This document shows positions 1 to 6,788 of a DNA stretch of 10,139 bases, piece by piece (positions within the stretch are counted from its first letter, which is position 1; every line of letters starts with the position of its first letter). The DNA is from Candidatus Equinaster intestinalis (GTDB lineage Bacteria; Bacillota_A; Clostridia; Oscillospirales; Acutalibacteraceae), in contig JAGHTJ010000135.1 in assembly GCA_018065375.1 (NCBI GenBank), forward strand, positions 1 to 10,139. The letters are read 5' to 3'. A program made the translations under genes and the position numbers. Under the pieces are notes generated by a model, which worked only from the letters and a program-made list of their open reading frames with translations, was not told the origin of the DNA and did no database searches.

Positions 1-717
1 ACATATACCGGTGTTTTCTGGGAAATAAGAGAGCTTTTTGCCCAAACAAAGGACGCAAAACAGCAGGGATACGGTCCCGGCAGATTTTCCTTCAATGTTA
101 AGGGAGGCAGATGAGAGGCCTGCGAGCGAGACGGCATTATAAAAATAGAAATGCACTTCTTGCCCGATATTTATGTTCCCTGCGAGGTCTGCGGCGGTAA
201 ACGTTATAACCGTGAAACTCTCGAAGTAAAATATAAGGGCAAAAATATCTATGATGTGCTCGAAATGACGGTGGAGGAGGGACTTTCCTTCTTTTCGGCA
301 GTTCCGAAAATCGCCAAAAAACTGCAAACCCTTTTTGATGTGGGGCTTGGATATATTAAAATCGGTCAACCCGCCACAACACTTTCGGGCGGCGAAGCAC
401 AGCGTGTAAAGCTTGCAACAGAGCTTGCAAAGAGGTCTACCGGTAAAACAATTTATATACTTGATGAGCCTACCACCGGTCTTCATTCATACGATGTTGA
501 TATGCTTATCAGAGTTTTGCAAAAGCTTGTTGATTACGGTAATACTGTAGTTGTTATCGAGCATAATCTTGATGTTATCAAAACTGCCGATTATATTATT
601 GATTTAGGCCCCGAGGGCGGCGATAAGGGCGGAACGGTTGTATGCACCGGAACTCCCGAGCAGGTCGCAGAATGTAAAAAATCCTATACCGGTCAGTTTC
701 TTAAAAAGCTTTTATAA
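1..717 (+). CDS. uvrA: UvrA, excinuclease ABC subunit A, C-terminal part, interrupted by an in-frame TGA
   Basis: UvrA is the damage-recognition ATPase of nucleotide excision repair; it dimerises, loads UvrB and acts in the cytoplasm. The reading frame is open from base 1 and matches the UvrA C-terminal quarter: [14 protein letters not shown], then [11 protein letters not shown], the second half of the C-terminal zinc finger (C at 181-183 and 190-192), the ABC signature LSGGE (382-396), Walker [11 protein letters not shown] (457-486) and the His-switch segment [15 protein letters not shown]. The 5' part lies outside the window. At 112-114 the first zinc-finger cysteine (CEAC in homologues) is TGA, and the conserved Gly two residues after the second Cys is Arg (CGA, 127-129). 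The frame stays intact on both sides, so this is a recent point mutation or a sequence error rather than an old pseudogene. A restart at ATG 151 would give 188 residues but has no ribosome binding site and would lack most of the zinc finger. Family identity is certain; whether the gene works is not. Confidence 0.93.
112..114 (+). other. In-frame TGA replacing the first Cys of the UvrA C-terminal zinc finger
   Basis: The codons read GGC AGA TGA GAG GCC TGC where UvrA homologues read G-R-C-E-A-C. One base change from TGC or TGT gives TGA. The remaining finger cysteines are present with the family spacing, C-x2-C, 19 residues, C-x2-C. TGA ends other genes here (781-1599 and spo0A at 8946-8948), so it is presumably a true stop in this genome. 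Confidence 0.85.
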
Positions 718-780
718 ATTTACACATTATTAACCATTTTCTGCGCTTTTTTCGCTATTATAATAAAAAGGAGGGTTTAT

Positions 781-1599
781 ATGTTCGGATATGTAAGGGT
801 ATATAAACCCGAATTGCGCCTTAAGGAATGGGAAATGTATAAATCGGTTTATTGCGCTCTGTGTAAAAAACTCGGTAAGGATTACGGCGTTTTTGCTCGG
901 TTTACTTTAAGCTACGATTTTACATTTTTAGCCTGCCTTAAGATGTCGCTCGAGGACAGTAATTGCGATATTGAGCGGAAATGCTGTGTATTTAATCCCC
1001 TTAAAAGGTGTAATTATTGTAAGGGAATTGATGGTACGCTTGATTTTACCTGCGCCGGTGCAATGCTTTTGCTCTACTATAAAATGCTCGATAATTTAAA
1101 GGACGAAAAGGGCATTAAAAAAGCGGGGTATAAAATTGTTTTTCCCTTTTTCAGAAGAGCAAGAAAAAAGGCGCTTAAAAAATATCCCGAGCTGGACGAA
1201 ATTTTCAGCGAATATATAATAGAGCAGGAAAAGGTTGAAGCCGATAATTCGCGGAGTATTGACCGCGCGAGCGAGCCTACGGCAAAAATGCTTTCAAAGC
1301 TTTTTGCAATCTGCGGTGAAACCGATAAAGAGGCGCTTTCACGTCTCGGTTACTGTGTGGGCAGATATATCTACATTATTGATGCGGCGCTCGATTACAA
1401 TGAGGATATAAAAAAGGGAAGATACAACCCTTACGAAAATTCAAATGCAAAAGAAACTGCCGCAAATCAGCTTGAAATGTGTATAAACGAGGCTATTTTG
1501 GCATTTAACGTCATAAACTTTAAAAAGATGAAAAACATTCTCGGAAATATAATTTATTTGGGACTTGAAGATACATACAAAAAGGAGTTTGAAAAATGA
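781..1599 (+). CDS. Uncharacterised cysteine-containing protein, DUF5685-like
   Basis: A 272-residue soluble protein with no recognised catalytic activity. From memory of the family, the N-terminus ([20 protein letters not shown], then YCALC at 24-28) resembles DUF5685 proteins of Clostridia. Cysteines cluster at 25, 28, 52, 62, 68, 69, 77, 80 and 91, including two C-x2-C pairs (25/28 and 77/80), which suggests a metal site; this is inference. The C-terminal half is predicted helical and contains [11 protein letters not shown] (161-171) and [20 protein letters not shown] (194-213), acid-rich motifs faintly like those of all-alpha isoprenoid synthases. The start at 781 is supported by AAGGAGGG at 768-775, five bases upstream. 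Its TGA overlaps the ATG of the J-domain gene (ATGA, 1596-1599), so the two are probably translationally coupled. Only 63 bases separate it from uvrA and no clear terminator lies between. Confidence 0.75.
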   Translation: MFGYVRVYKPELRLKEWEMYKSVYCALCKKLGKDYGVFARFTLSYDFTFLACLKMSLEDSNCDIERKCCVFNPLKRCNYCKGIDGTLDFTCAGAMLLLYYKMLDNLKDEKGIKKAGYKIVFPFFRRARKKALKKYPELDEIFSEYIIEQEKVEADNSRSIDRASEPTAKMLSKLFAICGETDKEALSRLGYCVGRYIYIIDAALDYNEDIKKGRYNPYENSNAKETAANQLEMCINEAILAFNVINFKKMKNILGNIIYLGLEDTYKKEFEK

Positions 1600-2189
1600 G
1601 AGACCCTTATGAAATACTCGGTGTTTCGCCGAATGCAACAGATGAAGAAATTAAAAAGGCTTACAGAGAGCTTGCAAGAAAATATCACCCCGATAATTAT
1701 GCCGATAATCCTCTTGCGGATTTGGCAGGGGAGAAGATGCAGGAAATCAACGAGGCCTACGATGAAATTATCAGACGCCGCAAGAATTCCGGCGGTTATT
1801 CGGGAAGCTCTTCCTATGCCGATATTCGCTCAATGATTTCTTCGGGCAGACTTGAAGAAGCGCAGGAGCTTTTAGACGGTGTTCCGGTTGCCTCCCGTAA
1901 TGCAGAATGGTATTTTTTAAACGGAAGCATACTTTATCGCAGAGGTTGGTTGGACGGCGCTTATGCCAGCTTTTCCAACGCCTGCCGTATGGACCCCACA
2001 AATGCCGAATACCGCGAGGCGTTTAATCGTATGCAAAGGCAGAATACCAATGCCCGATATGCCAATCCCTATTCTTCGTCCGGTAATATGGGCGGTTCGG
2101 GTTGCTGTAGTATGGACCCATGCACAACACTTTGCTGTGCAGATTGCTGTTGCGAAATGATGGGCGGAGATTTAATTCCCTGCTGTTAG
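1596..2189 (+). CDS. J-domain (DnaJ-like) protein with TPR-like repeats and Cys-rich tail
   Basis: A 197-residue protein with three parts. Residues 1-60 are a J domain: [23 protein letters not shown], then the diagnostic HPD at 31-33 and a helix III/IV segment ending in [10 protein letters not shown] domains stimulate the ATPase of Hsp70 (DnaK). Residues 74-140 look like two TPR-type helical hairpins ([41 protein letters not shown]), a likely protein-binding surface. After a Ser/Asn/Gly linker, residues 170-197 hold ten cysteines, ending [18 protein letters not shown]. It lacks the DnaJ G/F region, the CxxCxGxG zinc repeats and the substrate domains, so it is not housekeeping DnaJ but a specialised co-chaperone. 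The tail could bind metal or serve as a membrane/lipidation or redox segment; nothing in the sequence decides. The start overlaps the previous stop (ATGA), with AAAGGAG at 1581-1587 as ribosome binding site. Confidence 0.88.
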   Translation: MRDPYEILGVSPNATDEEIKKAYRELARKYHPDNYADNPLADLAGEKMQEINEAYDEIIRRRKNSGGYSGSSSYADIRSMISSGRLEEAQELLDGVPVASRNAEWYFLNGSILYRRGWLDGAYASFSNACRMDPTNAEYREAFNRMQRQNTNARYANPYSSSGNMGGSGCCSMDPCTTLCCADCCCEMMGGDLIPCC

Positions 2190-2199
2190 AGGTGTAAAT

Positions 2200-2727
2200 A
2201 TGAAAAAAACGGCGGCAATATCCTTTTGCGGCATTATGAGCGCGCTGTCTGTCGTAATAATGCTGGCGGCGTATTTTCCGTATTTTACCTACGCCGTGCC
2301 TGCCATTGCGGGATTTTTGGTGCTCATAACATATATTGAAGCAGGACCTAAATGGTCGGTTGCGGTGTATATTGTAACCTCGGTTCTCGTAATGCTTTTC
2401 TGTGAAAATGAAGCAAAGCTTATGTATCTGCTTTTGTTCGGTTATTATCCGATTTTAAAGATATATGTTGAAAAACTGAAAAGCAAAATTTTGGTTTATG
2501 TACTCAAATTCGCAGTATTTAACGCTTCGATTGCCGTGGTTTATTTACTGCTTGCAAAGCTTTTCGGTATTGAAACGGAAGTTTCCTCTTCATTCGGAAT
2601 TATCGGAGTAATCGGAATTGTTTTACTCGGTAATTTTACCTTCTGGCTCTACGATATAGTGCTTGTGCGAATGGCAAATGTTTATCTTGCCCGCCTGCAT
2701 AAAACGGTAAGAAGAATATTCAAATAA
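2200..2727 (+). CDS. Small multi-pass membrane protein, ECF S-component-like, function unknown
   Basis: A 175-residue, very hydrophobic protein. About six membrane segments can be read at roughly residues 6-28, 31-48, 51-68, 72-88, 97-121 and 130-152, with a basic C-terminal tail (RLHKTVRRIFK). The length, six-helix layout and the N-terminal pattern (KKTAAISFCGIMSALSVVIML) resemble substrate-binding S components of ECF transporters, but no ligand-specific motif is recognisable and no ECF ATPase or T component is in the window, so this assignment is tentative. The start is set by AGAGGTG (2188-2194) just before the ATG. The gap from the J-domain gene is only 10 bases, so it is the third gene of the same transcription unit and is followed by a strong terminator. 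It may anchor or partner the two upstream proteins, which is inference from position only. Confidence 0.7.
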   Translation: MKKTAAISFCGIMSALSVVIMLAAYFPYFTYAVPAIAGFLVLITYIEAGPKWSVAVYIVTSVLVMLFCENEAKLMYLLLFGYYPILKIYVEKLKSKILVYVLKFAVFNASIAVVYLLLAKLFGIETEVSSSFGIIGVIGIVLLGNFTFWLYDIVLVRMANVYLARLHKTVRRIFK

Positions 2728-2731
2728 TTTT

Positions 2732-2759
2732 AAACCGCCAAATTAAATTTTGGCGGTTT
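2732..2759 (+). terminator. Rho-independent terminator after the DUF5685-like/J-domain/membrane unit
   Basis: An 11-bp perfect stem, AAACCGCCAAA (2732-2742) with TTTGGCGGTTT (2749-2759), and a six-base loop, followed by a short pyrimidine run (CTCT). It starts five bases after the stop codon at 2725-2727. The A-rich left and U-rich right ends would also let it work in reverse. Confidence 0.88.
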
Positions 2760-2764
2760 CTCTA

Positions 2765-2793
2765 TTGACTTTTGAATAGTTTTGCCGTATAAT
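2765..2793 (+). promoter_or_regulatory. Sigma-A promoter of the citrate synthase operon
   Basis: TTGACT (-35, 2765-2770), exactly 17 bases, then TATAAT (-10, 2788-2793). This is one base from the full consensus. Transcription would start near 2800, giving a leader of about 24 bases before the ATG at 2824, with the ribosome binding site AGAGGTG at 2812-2818. Confidence 0.88.
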
Positions 2794-2810
2794 TGTATAC
2801 AATGATACAA
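2792..2810 (+). promoter_or_regulatory. Probable GntR-family operator overlapping the -10 and transcription start
   Basis: ATTGTATACAAT at 2792-2803 is a perfect 12-base palindrome that covers the end of the -10 box and the expected start point. A second ATACAA half-site follows at 2805-2810, making a wider inverted repeat TTGTAT-6-ATACAA (2793-2810). The core GTATAC fits the general GT-n-AC operator pattern of FCD/FadR-type GntR regulators, and one is encoded in this operon (4213-4857). Its position would block RNA polymerase, so autogenous repression is the natural inference. Confidence 0.65.
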
Positions 2811-2823
2811 AAGAGGTGTTATT

Positions 2824-4200
2824 ATGCTTGAAGTTTCAAAAAAATCAAACTTGTTAGAGCAAAAATCGTACAAATACAGCCTGCAGGATATACCGGAGCC
2901 TAATTTATACCGCGATATTTATAACTATTCCGAAATACCGAAGGTTGCATTCAACCACAGAAGGGTTCCTATGTGTATGCCCGAGGAAATCTGGATTACC
3001 GATACGTCGCTCAGAGACGGTCAGCAATCGGTTGAACCCTATTCGGTAGAACAGATAGTTGAAATTTATAAGCTTCTTTCAAGGCTCGGCGGTCCGTATG
3101 GAATAATACGTCAAACAGAGATGTTTGTTTACAGTAAAAAAGACCGCGAGGCTATCGAAAAATGTATGGATTTGGGACTTAAATTTCCCGAAATCACTAC
3201 CTGGATAAGGGCGAGCAAGGAGGATTTCAAGCTCGTTAAGGATTTGGGCATTCGCGAAACGGGAATACTCGTTTCCTGCAGTGATTACCACATTTTCAAA
3301 AAACTCGGTAAAACCCGTAAGCAGGCGATGGAAACCTATCTTGCAACCGTTTCCGATGCATTTGAAGCGGGAGTTATGCCGAGATGTCATCTTGAGGATA
3401 TAACGAGAGCCGATTTTTACGGTTTTGTTGTTCCTTTTGTAAACGAGCTTATGGAAATGTCAAGGCAGGCGGGAATACCGGTAAAAATCCGTGCATGCGA
3501 TACCATGGGCTACGGCGTACCTTATACCGAGGTTGCCCTCCCGAGAAGTGTTCCGGGTATTATCTACGGATTACAGCATTATTCCGATGTGCCCTCCGAA
3601 ATGCTCGAATGGCATGGCCATAATGATTTTTATAAATCTGTTGCAAATGCGTCAACTGCATGGCTTTACGGCGCATCGGCAGTAAACTGCTCATTGCTCG
3701 GAATAGGCGAGCGCACGGGTAATATTCCTCTTGAAGCTATGGTATTCGAATATGCTTCGCTTCGCGGCTCGCTTGACGGTATGGATACTACCGTTATCAC
3801 CGATATTGCAAATTTCTTCAAAAAGGACATAGGCTATAAAATCCCGCCGATGACTCCTTTTGTAGGCAGAAACTTTAATGTTACCAAAGCCGGTATACAT
3901 GCTGACGGTCTACTTAAGGACCAGGAGATTTATAACATTTTCGATACCGAAAAGTTCCTTAACCGCCCCGCATCGGTAATGATAAGTAAAACGAGCGGTC
4001 TTGCGGGTATTGCATATTGGATAAATCAAAACTATCAGCTTTCCGCAAATGAGGCTGTAGGCAAGCGTGATGAGCTTGTTTTGAAGCTTAAGGAATGGAT
4101 AGATAAGGAATACGAAGAGGGCAGACAAACCGCTCTCTCAACCGCCGAACTCGAAGAAAAGATTGAAGAGATTTCGGGCGGTAAATTCAGCAGACTTTAA
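2824..4200 (+). CDS. Citrate (Re)-synthase, DRE-TIM metallolyase family
   Basis: Condenses oxaloacetate with acetyl-CoA to citrate using a metal-dependent aldol-type mechanism; it is unrelated to the usual Si-citrate synthase (GltA). It is a 458-residue relative of 2-isopropylmalate and homocitrate synthases. Visible signatures are DTSLRDGQQS (60-69, the DRE-TIM catalytic/metal-binding strand), the metal-ligand motif HGHND (264-268) and GERTGN (295-300). The long N-terminal lead before the barrel and the total length match Re-citrate synthases such as that of Clostridium kluyveri, and not the shorter isopropylmalate synthases with a LeuA regulatory domain. The context (aconitase and isocitrate dehydrogenase downstream, no leu genes) supports citrate as product; homocitrate synthase is the main alternative. 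The ATG follows AGAGGTG by five bases and is first in the operon. Confidence 0.88.
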   Translation: MLEVSKKSNLLEQKSYKYSLQDIPEPNLYRDIYNYSEIPKVAFNHRRVPMCMPEEIWITDTSLRDGQQSVEPYSVEQIVEIYKLLSRLGGPYGIIRQTEMFVYSKKDREAIEKCMDLGLKFPEITTWIRASKEDFKLVKDLGIRETGILVSCSDYHIFKKLGKTRKQAMETYLATVSDAFEAGVMPRCHLEDITRADFYGFVVPFVNELMEMSRQAGIPVKIRACDTMGYGVPYTEVALPRSVPGIIYGLQHYSDVPSEMLEWHGHNDFYKSVANASTAWLYGASAVNCSLLGIGERTGNIPLEAMVFEYASLRGSLDGMDTTVITDIANFFKKDIGYKIPPMTPFVGRNFNVTKAGIHADGLLKDQEIYNIFDTEKFLNRPASVMISKTSGLAGIAYWINQNYQLSANEAVGKRDELVLKLKEWIDKEYEEGRQTALSTAELEEKIEEISGGKFSRL

Positions 4201-4212
4201 GGAGGAAAATCT

Positions 4213-4857
4213 ATGTATCAGCATAAAAGTATTTCACTTGCCGACCAGATTTTCGAGCGACTCGAAAACGATATTTTAATAGGTAAGTATTCTGCGGGTG
4301 AGGTTTTAACCGAAATGGCATTGTCTGCAGAGCTTGGAGTCAGCCGAACACCCGTCCGGGAGGCGCTTCGCCGCTTACAGCAGGAAAAGCTGGTTGCCGA
4401 TACCTCGCACGGAATAACCGTTCTCGGTATTACATTGGACGATATTCGCGATATTTATGCCATTCGTACACCTATCGAGGCTCTTGCGATTAAGGGATTC
4501 ATAAATAATGCAAATGATGAAAAACTGAAGGAACTTAAGGATATAGTTGAGCTTCAGGATTTCTATGTTAAGCGCAGTGATTCCGAAAATGTTATGGTGA
4601 GAGACAGCGAGTTTCACGAGTTCATTTATAAAAACTGCGGCAGTCATATAATCGAGGAAACTCTTTTACCGCTTCACCGTAAGATAATCAAATACCGTAA
4701 GGCATCTGTAGAACATACCGGCAGAGCCGAAAAATCGGTAAATGAGCATTTAAAGATTTATGAAGCGCTGGCAAACCGTGATGAAAAGGAAGCTACAAAG
4801 CTTATAATGCAGCATATAGATAATGCAAGGACGAGTATTTTAGGGGGAAATAAGTAA
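4213..4857 (+). CDS. GntR-family transcriptional regulator, FCD (FadR) subfamily
   Basis: A 214-residue regulator. Residues 8-71 form the GntR winged helix, with ADQIFERLENDILIGKYSAG, the helix-turn-helix LSAELGVSRTPVREALRRL (37-55) and a wing near HGITV. Residues 75-210 form the all-helical FCD ligand domain. Its expected metal ligands are present: Asp131, His135 (DSEFH), His179 and His201, so it is a metal-containing FCD that probably senses a small carboxylate; citrate or another operon intermediate is a guess. The gene lies inside the operon it probably controls, 12 bases after the citrate synthase stop with AAGGAGG at 4199-4205. Its TAA overlaps the aconitase ATG (TAATG at 4855-4859). 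The palindrome ATTGTATACAAT over the operon promoter is the likely target. Confidence 0.9.
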   Translation: MYQHKSISLADQIFERLENDILIGKYSAGEVLTEMALSAELGVSRTPVREALRRLQQEKLVADTSHGITVLGITLDDIRDIYAIRTPIEALAIKGFINNANDEKLKELKDIVELQDFYVKRSDSENVMVRDSEFHEFIYKNCGSHIIEETLLPLHRKIIKYRKASVEHTGRAEKSVNEHLKIYEALANRDEKEATKLIMQHIDNARTSILGGNK

Positions 4858-6788
4858 TGGGACTTACTATTGCACAAAAAATAATTAAAGCGCATTTACT
4901 TGAGGGCGAAATGACCGTTGGCAGTGAAATAGCCCTTAAAATCGACCAAACCCTTACTCAAGATGCTACCGGAACCATGGCGTATCTTGAATTTGAAACT
5001 ATGGGTATTGATAGAGTTAAAACCGAAAGAAGCGTTGCGTATATAGACCATAATACACTTCAATCGGGCTTTGAAAATGCCGATGACCACCGCTACATAC
5101 AGAGCGTTGCAAAAAAGCACGGAATTTATTTTTCCCGTCCCGGCAACGGCATTTGTCATCAGGTACATTTAGAGCGTTTCGGTATTCCGGGTAAAACCCT
5201 TATCGGTTCGGATAGCCATACCCCCACCGGCGGCGGAATAGGTATGCTCGCATTCGGTGCCGGCGGACTTGATGTGGCCGTAGCTATGGGCGGCGGCGCA
5301 TATCATATTACGATGCCTAAAATGTTTAAGGTAAACCTTACGGGTAAATTGAACGATTTTGTTACGGCAAAGGACGTAAGCCTCGAAATACTCCGTATTC
5401 TTTCTGTTAAGGGCGGCGTTGGAGCAATAATCGAATGGGGCGGCGAGGGTGTTAAAACACTTTCTGTACCCGAGCGTGCAACCATTACCAATATGGGAAC
5501 CGAGCTTGGCGCTACAACCTCGATTTTCCCTGCTGATGAAACTACCCGCGCATTTTTAAAGGCGCAGGGCAGAGAAGAGGATTTTGTGGCAATTTCGAGC
5601 GATGATGATGCCGTTTACGATAGAATTATTGATATAAACCTATCAAAGCTTACTCCGCTTATTGCCTGCCCGCACAGCCCCGATAATGTTGTAACCGTGA
5701 GCAGTCTTAAGGGAGTTAAGGTAGACCAGGTTTGCATCGGCTCCTGCACTAATTCTTCACTCCTTGATATGCTTAAGGTTGCGGCACTTTTAAAGGGAAA
5801 AATCATTCAGCCGTCTGTCAGCCTTTCGGTATCTCCGGGCTCAAAGCAGGTGCTTTCGATGTTGGCTTCCTGCGGTGCGCTCAATGATATTTTGGCTTCG
5901 GGCGCAAGATTGCTTGAATGTGCTTGCGGACCTTGTATCGGTATGGGATTTTCTCCCAATTCAGCCGGGGTGAGTCTGCGTACATTTAACCGTAATTTTG
6001 AGGGCAGAAGCGGTACGGCGGACGGTCAGGTTTATCTCGTATCTCCCGAAACTGCCGTTGCGGCGGCTCTTACGGGTTATATTACCGACCCGAGAGAGCT
6101 CGGCTTTATGCCCGAAATCAAGATGCCCGAGCAGTTTAAAATAGACGATACCGCCGTAATTCCTCCCGCAAGTGAGGAGGAAGCAAAGGATATTGAGGTT
6201 TTGCGCGGACCGAATATAAAGAAATTCCCCGATAGCTTCCCCCAGACAGATACATTAACTGCACCCCTGATTTTAAAGGTTGGAGACAATATTACAACCG
6301 ACCATATTATGCCGGCAGGTGCAAAGATATTGCCTTACCGTTCAAATATACCTCATTTGTCGCAGTTCTGCTTCGGCGTTTGCGATAAAACCTTCCCCGA
6401 GCGCGCAAAGGCGGCGGGCAAGAGTATAATTGTGGGCGGTTCAAACTACGGTCAGGGTTCTTCACGCGAACACGCAGCTCTCGTACCCCTTTACCTCGGA
6501 GTAAGGGTTGTTATCACAAAGAGCTTTGCACGTATTCATATTGCAAACCTCATAAATGCGGGAATTATGCCCCTTACATTCAAAAATCCCGATGATTACG
6601 ATAAGCTCACCCAGGGTGATGAGCTTTCCCTTGAAGGTGTATATGCGGGTATGGATTCGGGCGAAATGATTTTAAATGATAAAACAACCGGCGAACAGTT
6701 TACACTTTGCTGTAACTTTACCGAGCGTCAAAAAGCTATACTCAAGGCAGGAAGTCTGCTGGCATACACCAAGGAGTTGACAAAATAA
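4857..6788 (+). CDS. Aconitate hydratase (aconitase), short LeuCD-like form
   Basis: Interconverts citrate and isocitrate through cis-aconitate with a [4Fe-4S] cluster. At 643 residues it is of the shorter clostridial/putative-aconitase type, not the about 900-residue AcnA. The three cluster cysteines are visible: Cys297 in GSCTNSS, and Cys357 and Cys360 in CGPC, with spacing matching known aconitases. Substrate-domain signatures include IGSDSHTPTGGGIG. The C-terminal swivel domain begins near DNITTDHIMPAG and holds the catalytic serine segment GQGSSREHAA (Ser535, Ser536, Arg537). The chain is covalently continuous, so LeuC- and LeuD-like halves are fused. Isopropylmalate or homoaconitate isomerase activity is possible but less likely beside citrate synthase and isocitrate dehydrogenase. 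The start overlaps the gntR stop (TAATG), with AGGGGGA at 4842-4848 as ribosome binding site. Confidence 0.93.
   Translation: MGLTIAQKIIKAHLLEGEMTVGSEIALKIDQTLTQDATGTMAYLEFETMGIDRVKTERSVAYIDHNTLQSGFENADDHRYIQSVAKKHGIYFSRPGNGICHQVHLERFGIPGKTLIGSDSHTPTGGGIGMLAFGAGGLDVAVAMGGGAYHITMPKMFKVNLTGKLNDFVTAKDVSLEILRILSVKGGVGAIIEWGGEGVKTLSVPERATITNMGTELGATTSIFPADETTRAFLKAQGREEDFVAISSDDDAVYDRIIDINLSKLTPLIACPHSPDNVVTVSSLKGVKVDQVCIGSCTNSSLLDMLKVAALLKGKIIQPSVSLSVSPGSKQVLSMLASCGALNDILASGARLLECACGPCIGMGFSPNSAGVSLRTFNRNFEGRSGTADGQVYLVSPETAVAAALTGYITDPRELGFMPEIKMPEQFKIDDTAVIPPASEEEAKDIEVLRGPNIKKFPDSFPQTDTLTAPLILKVGDNITTDHIMPAGAKILPYRSNIPHLSQFCFGVCDKTFPERAKAAGKSIIVGGSNYGQGSSREHAALVPLYLGVRVVITKSFARIHIANLINAGIMPLTFKNPDDYDKLTQGDELSLEGVYAGMDSGEMILNDKTTGEQFTLCCNFTERQKAILKAGSLLAYTKELTK

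Noticed and set aside
112..114. Alternative genetic code (TGA read as Gly or Trp)
   Set aside because: TGA ends the DUF5685-like gene exactly at the next start codon and ends spo0A at the expected family C-terminus just before a terminator, so TGA acts as a stop here; the uvrA position calls for Cys, not Gly or Trp.
151..717. An independent 188-residue UvrA fragment gene starting at ATG 151
   Set aside because: There is no ribosome binding site, the UvrA frame continues upstream to the window edge, and the fragment would lack half the zinc finger and one ABC half.
709..764. Terminator or promoter between uvrA and the DUF5685-like gene
   Set aside because: AAAAAGCTTTT is a loopless palindrome, not a hairpin. 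TATAAT at 759-764 would start transcription inside the ribosome binding site and has no good -35 at 16-18 bases.
3079..3390. 103-residue open frame on the minus strand inside the citrate synthase gene
   Set aside because: It is a shadow of a well-conserved coding region, with no domain or translation signal.
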